Of a stretch of DNA of 15,622 bases, positions 1 through 6,139 are shown in pieces. Source of the DNA: DASXMT01 sp035569695 (GTDB taxonomy: Bacteria; Actinomycetota; Acidimicrobiia; Acidimicrobiales; RAAP-2). How positions within the stretch are numbered: the first letter of the stretch is position 1; each line of letters begins with the position of its first letter. The position numbers and the translations under genes were made by a program. The stretch is from assembly GCA_035569695.1 (NCBI GenBank), contig DATMMO010000359.1, forward strand, positions 1 to 15,622. Direction: 5' to 3'. Under the pieces are notes generated by a model, which made no database searches, was not told where the DNA came from, and saw only the letters and a list, made by a program, of their open reading frames with translations.

Positions 1-546
1 GTCGGGATTGTTGCGGTTCACGTCCCGGGTGGTGAACCACATGACGTAGTGGTTGTCGGAGGTCTTGATGACGTCGGGGGCCCAGATCCATCCCCAGGAC
101 CAGGTCGGGAGCACGGGCATGGCTTCGGTGGGCTGCGGGAGGGTGGTCGTGTCGTTCATGATCCGTACCGGTACGTGCGGCGTGCCGCCGACGCCGCCAC
201 CGCCGGTGCCGTACAGGTAGGTGTGCTTGCCGTCCATGAGGACAGCAGGGTCGGAGACCAACTGGGCCTGCGAAAAGATGGTGGCCGGGGCGTCGGCCGG
301 TGCCGGTGGGGGTAGCACCACCCGGGCCACTCGGGCCGGTCGGGTGGACGATGAGGGCATCACGGCGACGGTGACTCCGACCGCGATGACCAGGACTGCG
401 ACCACCGCGGCGATCCACCACCGGCGCTTGCGCTTGGACCGGTTGCGGTCAGTGCGACGTTCGATCCTCGTCGTCTGGGGGGCGGCGGGTTCGAGATCTG
501 AGGGAGTGTCGCCGACCACGTCGACTTGGCTCACGGGTGTCGTCAT
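1..546 (-). CDS. Membrane-anchored GH43-like five-bladed beta-propeller protein, N-terminal part (gene runs off the left edge)
   Basis: Only the first 182 codons lie in the window. The start is the ATG at 546-544; the upstream frame closes with a stop at 573-571 and has no other start codon between. A short acidic N-terminus is followed by a very basic stretch (about residues 23-42, many Arg and Lys) and one hydrophobic segment (about 43-62), which predicts a signal anchor with the rest outside the cytoplasm. After a Pro/Ala linker come SDPAVLMDGKHTYLYGTG (about 99-116) and WIWAPDVIKTSDNHYVMWFT (about 153-172). These match the repeated pattern of glycoside hydrolase family 43 and related propellers; the Asp of the first DP is the usual general-base position. 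A Gly-rich insert sits between them. The family acts on arabinan, xylan or similar glycans, but substrate and activity cannot be judged because the other catalytic residues are outside the window. The match to the fold is good, while the enzyme assignment is tentative. Confidence 0.65.
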   Translation of the reverse strand, partial: MTTPVSQVDVVGDTPSDLEPAAPQTTRIERRTDRNRSKRKRRWWIAAVVAVLVIAVGVTVAVMPSSSTRPARVARVVLPPPAPADAPATIFSQAQLVSDPAVLMDGKHTYLYGTGGGGVGGTPHVPVRIMNDTTTLPQPTEAMPVLPTWSWGWIWAPDVIKTSDNHYVMWFTTRDVNRNNPD

Positions 547-588
547 CCTTTTCGCGCAACAATTAGCCGGTCAGTGTGGCGCGAAGCT

Positions 589-606
589 CAGCACGGCTCC
601 GTGCTG
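589..606. repeat. 18-base near-perfect palindrome upstream of the GH43-like gene
   Basis: CAGCACGG-CT-CCGTGCTG: two 8-base arms with a 2-base centre, 43-60 bases upstream of the ATG at 546 in the 174-base gap below lnt. With so short a centre it suits a dimeric DNA-binding protein better than an RNA hairpin. It could be an operator for the GH43-like gene. No clear promoter hexamers and no Rho-independent terminator were seen in this gap. Confidence 0.5.
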
Positions 607-720
607 GCCCGCCTTGTCCCGGGCGGTCAGCACCAATCCTGCCGCCTCCCGCGCTACCTCGCCGGGAAAACATCCGAAGGAACGTTATCGCGTGGAACCC
701 CCGAAAATCTGGCAGTGGAC

Positions 721-2400
721 TCAGGCTGGCGACCTCGGGTTTCTTCGGCGGCCGACCAGGGCGGCCAGTGCCCAGCTCCCCAGCAGCGCCACCCCGGCCA
801 GCACCAGGATGGGGGTGTCGCCGTAGCGGACGTAGAACGTCTCGCCTGTCCGGCGGCCCAGGGTGGTCAGGATCACCTGCTGTTTCCCCAGCGTGGAGCG
901 GCTGAGGAGGCGACCCCGGTGATCGACGACGGCGCTGAACCCGGTGGGCGCGGCCTGGAGCAGGTCGCGGCCCTGTTCCACCGCTTGGACCTGGGCGGCG
1001 GCGATCTCCTGTGTCGGCACCTGGCTGGTGGCGTAGGACGACGTGTTGGTGGGGACGATGAGGAGCTGGGCCCCGGCGCGGACCGACGAGCGACCCCGGT
1101 CGGCGTAGAAGACCTCGAAGGACACCAGGGCTCCGAGGGGTCCGGCGGGGGTGTCCATCAGGCCCGTCCCCGTGCCCGGGACGGCATCGAGGGGGACCGA
1201 GGACAGGTCGGCCAGGTGCGTGAAGAAGCCCCGGTCGGGGACGTATTCGCCGAACGGCACCCGGTGGACCTTCTCGAATCGGGCCACCATGGCGCCGTTC
1301 GGCCCCCAGGCCACCACCTCGTTCCGGAAGGCGGTCGACGACACCGTCTCGGTCACCCCCACCACCAAGGTGGTGTGGAGGGAGACGGCCAGGCTGCTCA
1401 GGGAGGCCTGGGCCGGTGAGCCGTCGAGCGGGGACGAGAGCGAGACCACGTCCTCGGGCCACAGGACCAGTTGCGGCGCGTGACCGTGGTCCAACTGCTG
1501 CATGCGGGCCGTGGCTTGGTGCTGGGCGGCCAGCACCACGGCCGGGTCGACCTGGGACTTCTTGAACCCCCGGACGCCGCCCCCCTGCACGGCGGCGGCC
1601 GTGACCGTGCCCCGCCCCACGCCGCCGTCGGGGGCGTGGTCGGCCAGGACGGTGACGACGACCAACCCGATCAGGGCCACCGATCCCACCCACACCGGTG
1701 TCCACGGCCGCCCTTCCCGCCGGGCCCCGGCGAGGGCCGTCTGGGCCAGCGCGGCCACCGCCACCCCTCCGGTAAAGACGGCGGCGGTGACAAGGAGCGG
1801 CCCCCCCAACCGGGCCAGGCCCAGGACCGGGCCTCCGGCCTGGCCCAGGAAGACCCCGCCCAGGGGAAGGCCCCCGAAGGGCCAGGACATGCGGGCCGCC
1901 TCGGCCAGGGTCATGGCCGCCGGGAAGGCCAGTGCTCGCGCCCCGATCGGGCGTGAGGGCACGACCAGGCAGGCCACGGCGGGAAACAGCGCCTCGATGA
2001 CCATGAGGGCGATGGCGCCGAGGATGGTGAAGGACCGGGCCCACAGGAGCCCGGGCACGAAACAACCCAGCCCGGCCAACCACCCCGCCCACAGGCGGGT
2101 TCGGGGCCGGAGGCCCCCGAGCCGCCACCACAGGAGACCGGCGGCGGGAAAGGCAAGGATCCAAAAGCCCCAGGGAGGAAGGGACAGGGCCAGACCGATC
2201 CCGGCCACGATCGACGGCACCGCCACCCCACCCCGCCGGGGCTCGACCACCTCCGGCTCGCCGGTCGGTCGAGAGCGGGACCAAGGCCGGGTCGAGATGT
2301 CGGGCCCGGTGGGCGGTGGTTCCGACGCCGCGGTCGGCCCCAGAGGCGAGGGAACCTCGGACGGCGGGACCCCGAGGCCGCCCGAAGTGGGTGTGGTCAC
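721..2400 (-). CDS. lnt: Apolipoprotein N-acyltransferase-like protein (Lnt), nucleophile Cys replaced by Ser
   Basis: Lnt transfers the third acyl chain onto the N-terminal Cys of lipoproteins at the outer face of the cytoplasmic membrane. The 559-residue product has a Pro/Ser-rich N-terminus (1-57), several hydrophobic segments (about 58-255, beginning PSIVAGIGLALSLPPWGFW), a nitrilase-fold domain (about 265-525) and a final membrane helix (about 534-552) with a basic tail. Two catalytic triad positions are present: Glu316 in LWPED and Lys377 in FEKVHRVPFGEYVP. The third, Cys387 in E. coli (CYE motif), is Ser427 here (VSFEVFY), and the nitrilase domain has no Cys at all. LRPTNxxSY/ALEQGR-like motifs beyond it are kept as PTNTSSY and AVEQGRDLLQ. 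The start is the GTG at 2400-2398, which overlaps the hemY stop (GTGA); the frame is open further upstream, but that part overlaps hemY and looks like shadow. It is the last gene of the hemE-hemH-hemY-lnt run. Family membership is clear; acyltransferase activity is uncertain. Confidence 0.88.
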   Translation of the reverse strand: MTTPTSGGLGVPPSEVPSPLGPTAASEPPPTGPDISTRPWSRSRPTGEPEVVEPRRGGVAVPSIVAGIGLALSLPPWGFWILAFPAAGLLWWRLGGLRPRTRLWAGWLAGLGCFVPGLLWARSFTILGAIALMVIEALFPAVACLVVPSRPIGARALAFPAAMTLAEAARMSWPFGGLPLGGVFLGQAGGPVLGLARLGGPLLVTAAVFTGGVAVAALAQTALAGARREGRPWTPVWVGSVALIGLVVVTVLADHAPDGGVGRGTVTAAAVQGGGVRGFKKSQVDPAVVLAAQHQATARMQQLDHGHAPQLVLWPEDVVSLSSPLDGSPAQASLSSLAVSLHTTLVVGVTETVSSTAFRNEVVAWGPNGAMVARFEKVHRVPFGEYVPDRGFFTHLADLSSVPLDAVPGTGTGLMDTPAGPLGALVSFEVFYADRGRSSVRAGAQLLIVPTNTSSYATSQVPTQEIAAAQVQAVEQGRDLLQAAPTGFSAVVDHRGRLLSRSTLGKQQVILTTLGRRTGETFYVRYGDTPILVLAGVALLGSWALAALVGRRRNPRSPA

Positions 2401-3878
2401 CGAATGGAGCCGCGCCGGTCGGGCGAACCCAGAGCGCTGAGAACGGCGCGAGCGGCCGTGCGCCCCGACCCGATGCAGGCGGGGATGCCCACGCCCTGCA
2501 GGTGGGCGCCGGCCACGGCCACTGCTCCCAGCGGCGCCAGATCGTCCTCGATCATGGCCACCTTGATGAGGTGTCCCACCCGGTATTGGGGAAAGGCCTG
2601 GGGCCACCGGGTGACGGTCCACTGGTTGGGCGGTCCGGTCAGGCGGAGCAGCGTTGTGAGCTCGTTCACCACGGCCGCGCTCAGCGTTTCGTCCTTCAGC
2701 TCGTCGGCCCGTTGGTCGCCGAAGCGACCGACCGATGCCCGCAACAGCACATCGTCCGCCCGGTCGAGGTGGGGCCATTTCTCCGAGAGGTAGGTGCACC
2801 CGGTCATGAGGGCCGGTCGGCCGTTGATGGTGCTGCCCCGCGGGACCAAGAACCCGGTCCCGTGCAGAGGTTGGCGCAGGGCAGTCCGCGGGACGGAGAG
2901 GGTGACGACGGCCACCGAGGAGTACTCCACCGACGCCAGCAGCTCGGCGGCCACGGCGGCGTGCGGGGCCAGCAGTTCCCCCGCCCCCGGGGCCGGGAGG
3001 GCCAGGACCACGCCGTCAGCTCGGAGGCAGCGCTCGCCGGGCCCGCTGAGGGCGAGACCCCAACCGTCTCCCTCCCGGGTCAGCGACTCGACCGTGGTAC
3101 CGGTCCGGATCTCCACGTTCCAGGTCGCCAGCCGGTCGACCAACCGGTCGGCCAGGCTCGCCGTTCCCTGGCGCAGGGACCAAAAGACCGGTGTGGGCGG
3201 GCCGCCCGGTTCGAGAGGCCGGACTGTCCCCGACGCCGGACGTAAGGCGCGCATCAGGCTGCCGGGCTGCTGGGAGGCGTTCAACAGGGCCGGGAACGTC
3301 GCCGCCGCGCTGAGTTTGTCCACTCCTCCGGCGTGGATGCCGCCGACCAACGGGTCGACCAGCTGGTCGACGACCCCCCGTCCCAGCCGCTCGGCCACGA
3401 TGTCGGCCACGGCGCGATCGCCGATCACCGGCTCGGGTTGTCGGGCGCGCACCAGGTCCCTCCCGGTAGCGAGCAGTTGGGACCAGCTCAGGATCCCGGA
3501 CCGGGCCAGGGGCCACCAGCGGGTGGGCACACCCAGGTTCAGGCCGGAGGGAAGGGCCCGGAGCCGACCCCGGGCCAGCACCGCCGCCCCGCTGGCCCCC
3601 ACCGGGACCAGCTCGTCGGTGATGCCCAGCTCCTGGCACAGCTGGGTGGCCTCCGGGCGACGAGCGAGAAAGGCATCGGGGGCCAGATCGACCGTGCGGC
3701 CGGCGAAGTCCGTGGTCTGCAGCTTGCCCCCGAGCCGTTCGCCGCCGTCGATGATCACCACCGACGGCGAGTCGGTACCGACAGGGGATTCTCGGCCCGT
3801 GACCAGCTCCCACGCCGCCGCCAGTCCGGCAATGCCACCACCGACCACGGCGATGACCGGCCTGCCCTCGGGGTTCAC
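2397..3878 (-). CDS. hemY: Coproporphyrinogen III / protoporphyrinogen oxidase, FAD-dependent (CgoX/HemY)
   Basis: This 493-residue protein has the usual length for the oxygen-dependent flavin oxidase that takes six electrons from a porphyrinogen to give the porphyrin. The N-terminal FAD-binding dinucleotide motif is seen at about residues 8-22 (VIAVVGGGIAGLAAAWE). APDAFLARRPEA (about 67-78) and the C-terminal AGAHLQGVGIPACIGSG FAD segment are also typical of the HemY family. In Gram-positive bacteria the substrate is usually coproporphyrinogen III (CgoX), and the adjacent ferrochelatase is of the Bacillus type, so the coproporphyrin-dependent pathway is the better reading; this is inference from family and context. 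The start is GTG at 3878-3876, overlapping the hemH stop as GTGA, and the end overlaps the lnt start the same way. Translation is therefore probably coupled along the operon. It should be a peripheral membrane or cytoplasmic protein; no membrane helix is evident. Confidence 0.93.
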   Translation of the reverse strand: MNPEGRPVIAVVGGGIAGLAAAWELVTGRESPVGTDSPSVVIIDGGERLGGKLQTTDFAGRTVDLAPDAFLARRPEATQLCQELGITDELVPVGASGAAVLARGRLRALPSGLNLGVPTRWWPLARSGILSWSQLLATGRDLVRARQPEPVIGDRAVADIVAERLGRGVVDQLVDPLVGGIHAGGVDKLSAAATFPALLNASQQPGSLMRALRPASGTVRPLEPGGPPTPVFWSLRQGTASLADRLVDRLATWNVEIRTGTTVESLTREGDGWGLALSGPGERCLRADGVVLALPAPGAGELLAPHAAVAAELLASVEYSSVAVVTLSVPRTALRQPLHGTGFLVPRGSTINGRPALMTGCTYLSEKWPHLDRADDVLLRASVGRFGDQRADELKDETLSAAVVNELTTLLRLTGPPNQWTVTRWPQAFPQYRVGHLIKVAMIEDDLAPLGAVAVAGAHLQGVGIPACIGSGRTAARAVLSALGSPDRRGSIR

Positions 3879-4849
3879 GGCGCCGGTCTCTTGGAACCCT
3901 GGTCGCTCCCCGCCGCCTCAGCCCCCACCGCGTTGGCCAGCACCGCCTCAGCCAACACCGTCAGAAAGCGGGGGTCGTCGTTCAGGGACGAGGTGCGGGC
4001 GAACCGGATCCCGACCGATGCGGCCACCGCCGCCGCTTCGACATCCAGATCGAACAGGACCTCCAAGTGGTCGGCCACGAATCCCACCGGGCAGACCACG
4101 ACGGCGGCGGTGCCGTCGGCGGCGACGGCGCGGATCTCATCGAGCAGGGCCGGTCCGAGCCAAACGTCTGGCGTCCGTCCTGCGCTCTGCCAGGCCACCC
4201 GCCACCGCCCCAGCCCGGCCCGGGCTGCGATCTCCTTGGCCGACTCCGTCACCTCGTCCGGGTAGGGGTCGCCCTCGGGCACGACCCGGGACGGCACGCT
4301 GTGGGCGGTGAAGATCACCTCGCAGTTGGTCCGGACCGGCTCGGGCAGGGACGCCAGGCTCTCCTGCACCCGCTGAGCCAGGATCGAGGCGAAGCCCGGG
4401 GTCCGAAACCAGCCGGGCACGGGAACCAGTTCGATCGGTGGTGCCATCGAGGATGCGGCCTGAGCCGCCCGCTCGAGATACTGACCGGTGCCTGCCGCCG
4501 ACTGGTGGGGAGTGAGCACCAGGCCGACCACCCGGGTCACACCGAGCTCAGCCAGCTCGGCCATGCCCTCCTCGATCGACGGCTGGGTGTGCTTGGCCCC
4601 GTACCGGACCACGAAGCGGCCGGGTGCCGCCGTCTCCAGGGTGGCGGCCACGCCTGCGACCTGGTCCTCGGTGTGCCGGCGCAACGGCGACGTGCCGCCG
4701 ATGGCCCGGTAGCGCCCGACCAGATCGGCCAGGAGCTCGGGTGTGGGCGGCCGACCCCTTCGGATCGAGGTATAGAACGACTCGATCTCCTCGGGGGTGG
4801 CCGGCGTGCCGTGGGCCATGACCAGGACACCGGTCGGCCGTTCGGTCAT
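3875..4849 (-). CDS. hemH: Ferrochelatase, coproporphyrin type (CpfC/HemH)
   Basis: The 324-residue product inserts ferrous iron into the porphyrin. It resembles the Bacillus subtilis enzyme along its whole length: GVLVMAHGTP at 7-16, FYTSIRRGR at 25-33, RAIGGTSPL at 48-56, the catalytic His183 in FTAHSVP, GDPYPDEV at 193-200, and GFVADHLEVLFDLD at 256-269 with the acidic residue Glu263. Two things stand out. The tyrosine that is the axial iron ligand in Bacillus (Tyr13, MAYGTP) is His13 here. Only two cysteines exist (176 and 253), so the [2Fe-2S] cluster reported for many actinobacterial ferrochelatases should be absent. The start is ATG at 4849-4847, overlapping the hemE stop as ATGA; the frame is open further upstream, but that part lies inside hemE and is compositional shadow. 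With hemE and hemY it forms the same gene order as the Bacillus hemEHY operon. Confidence 0.94.
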   Translation of the reverse strand: MTERPTGVLVMAHGTPATPEEIESFYTSIRRGRPPTPELLADLVGRYRAIGGTSPLRRHTEDQVAGVAATLETAAPGRFVVRYGAKHTQPSIEEGMAELAELGVTRVVGLVLTPHQSAAGTGQYLERAAQAASSMAPPIELVPVPGWFRTPGFASILAQRVQESLASLPEPVRTNCEVIFTAHSVPSRVVPEGDPYPDEVTESAKEIAARAGLGRWRVAWQSAGRTPDVWLGPALLDEIRAVAADGTAAVVVCPVGFVADHLEVLFDLDVEAAAVAASVGIRFARTSSLNDDPRFLTVLAEAVLANAVGAEAAGSDQGSKRPAP

Positions 4850-5931
4850 GGCCGTTCGCCCCCGTCGCCTGCGAGGCCGGCCCGGCCCTCCCGGTGCACC
4901 AGCTCGACCAGCTGCTCGAGGATGCCGGGGTCGGTCTCGGGGAGCACGCCGTGACCGAGGTTGAAGATGTGGCCCGGCTCGGTGCCGGCCCGGCCGAGGA
5001 CGTCCCGGGCCTCGTCGGCCACCACGGCCCACGGGGTCAGGCACAGGACGGGGTCCAAGTTGCCCTGGACGGCCAGGTGGGGGCCGATCCGGCGTCGGGC
5101 GGCATCGAGGGGCACGCGCCAGTCGACACCGATGACGGTGGAGCCGGCCAGCGCCATCAACGGGAGCAGCTCGCCGGTGCCGACGCCGAAGAGGATGGTG
5201 GGCAGGCCGGGATGGGACTCGGCCAGCTCGGCAAAGAGCCGGCGGGTGGCGGGGAGGACGAACTCCTCGTAGTCGCGGGGGGTGAGGATGCCGGCCCAGC
5301 TGTCGAAGACCTGGGCGGCCGAGGCGCCGGCGTCGAGTTGGGAGCGCAACGAGGCCACGGCCAGGTCGGTCAGCCGGTCGACCAGGCGATGCCACAGCTT
5401 CGGCTCGGTGTGCATCAGGGCCTTGATCCGGGTGAAGTTCCTCGACGGACCCCCCTCCACCAGGTAGCTACCCACGGTGAAGGGGCCCCCGGCGAACCCG
5501 ATCAGGGGGACGGTCAGCTCGCCGGCCAGGATGCCCACCGCATCGGCCACGTACGGGGTGTCGATCTCCGGCTCCAGGGGCCGGACCCGGTCCAGATCGG
5601 CCGCCGTCCGGAAGGGCTGTTCCACCACCGGCCCGATGCCGGGGGCAATGTCCACGCCGAAGCCGATGGCGGCCACCGGGACCACGATGTCGGAGAAGAA
5701 GATGGCGGCGTCGGTGCCGTAGCGCCTGACCGGCTGGAGGGTCAGCTCGGCCACCAGCTCCGGCTGGGCGATGGCCTCGAGGATGCTCCCCGGTCCCCGG
5801 GCGGCCAGGTACTCGGGAAGCGCTCGACCGGCCTGGCGCATGAACCACACCGGCACATGGGGCGTCGGCTGACGGCGACAGGCCCGGATGAACGGTGAGT
5901 CGGCCAGCTCGACTGGGACAGATGCGGGCAC
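4846..5931 (-). CDS. hemE: Uroporphyrinogen decarboxylase (HemE)
   Basis: This cytoplasmic enzyme removes the four acetate carboxyl groups of uroporphyrinogen III to give coproporphyrinogen III, the branch point feeding the ferrochelatase and oxidase encoded next. At 361 residues it is of normal length. Family signatures are PVWFMRQAGR at 27-36, the key Asp81 in FFSDIVVP, Tyr156 in GSYLVEGG, the QGNLDP segment at 289-294, and His327 in NLGHGVLPETDP. The start is GTG at 5931-5929. An in-frame TAG at 5943-5941 rules out any start further upstream, and no Shine-Dalgarno sequence is present. A -10-like hexamer ends 6 bases before the GTG, so a leaderless transcript is likely (see separate entry). 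It is the first gene of the four-gene minus-strand operon, overlapping hemH by 4 bases. Confidence 0.96.
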   Translation of the reverse strand: MPASVPVELADSPFIRACRRQPTPHVPVWFMRQAGRALPEYLAARGPGSILEAIAQPELVAELTLQPVRRYGTDAAIFFSDIVVPVAAIGFGVDIAPGIGPVVEQPFRTAADLDRVRPLEPEIDTPYVADAVGILAGELTVPLIGFAGGPFTVGSYLVEGGPSRNFTRIKALMHTEPKLWHRLVDRLTDLAVASLRSQLDAGASAAQVFDSWAGILTPRDYEEFVLPATRRLFAELAESHPGLPTILFGVGTGELLPLMALAGSTVIGVDWRVPLDAARRRIGPHLAVQGNLDPVLCLTPWAVVADEARDVLGRAGTEPGHIFNLGHGVLPETDPGILEQLVELVHREGRAGLAGDGGERP

Positions 5932-5937
5932 GCCCCG

Positions 5938-5943
5938 ACGCTA
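5938..5943 (-). promoter_or_regulatory. Candidate -10 box for a leaderless hemE transcript
   Basis: On the minus strand TAGCGT (fits TANNNT) is followed by 6 bases and then the hemE GTG, which would put transcription start at or next to the start codon. No ribosome-binding site lies before the GTG, which agrees with leaderless translation, a common mode in Actinobacteria. No convincing -35 box was found. Confidence 0.4.
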
Positions 5944-5961
5944 CAGCCGGGCCTGGCGGAT

Positions 5962-5979
5962 GGCCGAGTCGGCCGAGTT
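5962..5979. repeat. Tandem 9-base repeat in the hemE/helD divergent region
   Basis: GGCCGAGTC is followed directly by GGCCGAGTT and then by CGGCC. It lies 31-48 bases upstream of the hemE start, next to the dyads at 5991-6019. It could be part of a regulator binding array or simply GC-rich slippage; nothing here decides between them. Confidence 0.45.
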
Positions 5980-5990
5980 CGGCCGTCGAT

Positions 5991-6019
5991 CGGCACCCGG
6001 TGCCGGCCCGGCCCGGCAC
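5991..6019. repeat. Overlapping inverted repeats (three arms) between hemE and helD
   Basis: CGGCAC (5991-5996), GTGCCGG (6000-6006) and CCGGCAC (6013-6019) share one middle arm. The middle arm can pair with the left (6 pairs, 3-base loop) or the right (7 pairs, 6-base loop). It sits 60-88 bases upstream of hemE and about 120 bases upstream of the helD start, a place suited to a shared operator. As RNA the pairings would exclude each other. Function is unknown. Confidence 0.5.
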
Positions 6020-6062
6020 GCCCACCGCAGGCCGTGGGCATGCGACCGTCACGCGAACGACC

Positions 6063-6094
6063 TTGGACGGGATGCCCCGCCGGGGGCGTAGAAT
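6063..6094 (+). promoter_or_regulatory. Weak candidate promoter for helD
   Basis: The -10-like TAGAAT (6089-6094) is a good TANNNT hexamer in otherwise GC-rich DNA, 45 bases upstream of the chosen helD start. The best -35-like sequence is TTGGAC (6063-6068), but the 20-base spacing is longer than usual. The -10 is more credible than the -35. Confidence 0.35.
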
Positions 6095-6099
6095 CGTAA

Positions 6100-6122
6100 G
6101 TTCCCCGAAGCAGGAACGGGGA
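6100..6122 (+). promoter_or_regulatory. Two mutually exclusive hairpins in the helD leader
   Basis: GTTCC (6100-6104) pairs with GGAAC (6113-6117), and TCCCCG (6102-6107) pairs with CGGGGA (6117-6122). The stems overlap, so only one can form. The second stem ends 6 bases before the Shine-Dalgarno core, so the leader could affect ribosome access. This is a sequence-level observation; no known riboswitch class is recognised. Confidence 0.3.
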
Positions 6123-6128
6123 GTCAAA

Positions 6129-6135
6129 AGGAGGT
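6129..6135 (+). promoter_or_regulatory. Strong Shine-Dalgarno that sets the helD start
   Basis: AGGAGGT is a near-perfect match to the 16S anti-Shine-Dalgarno. The first in-frame GTG (6134-6136) lies inside it and cannot be used with it; the next in-frame GTG, at 6140, has 4-5 bases of spacing. The start was therefore set at 6140. Confidence 0.75.
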
Positions 6136-6139
6136 GCCG

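Noticed and set aside
563..2284. Long minus-strand frame of 573 codons overlapping lnt
   Set aside because: It is a shadow of lnt in another frame: composition dominated by Arg, Gly and Pro, no recognisable domain, and the lnt frame shows clear family motifs.
2401..2799. Upstream extension of the lnt frame to 2799
   Set aside because: It lies inside hemY, is Arg/Gly/Pro-rich without family similarity, and the GTG at 2400 has the same 4-base overlap as the other operon junctions.
4850..5395. Extension of the ferrochelatase frame upstream to 5395
   Set aside because: It is compositional shadow within hemE; ferrochelatase similarity begins at the ATG at 4849.
5944..6139. Rifamycin-associated element upstream of helD
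   Set aside because: I could not match any of the dyads here to that element with confidence, so a HelR-type rifamycin response is not claimed.
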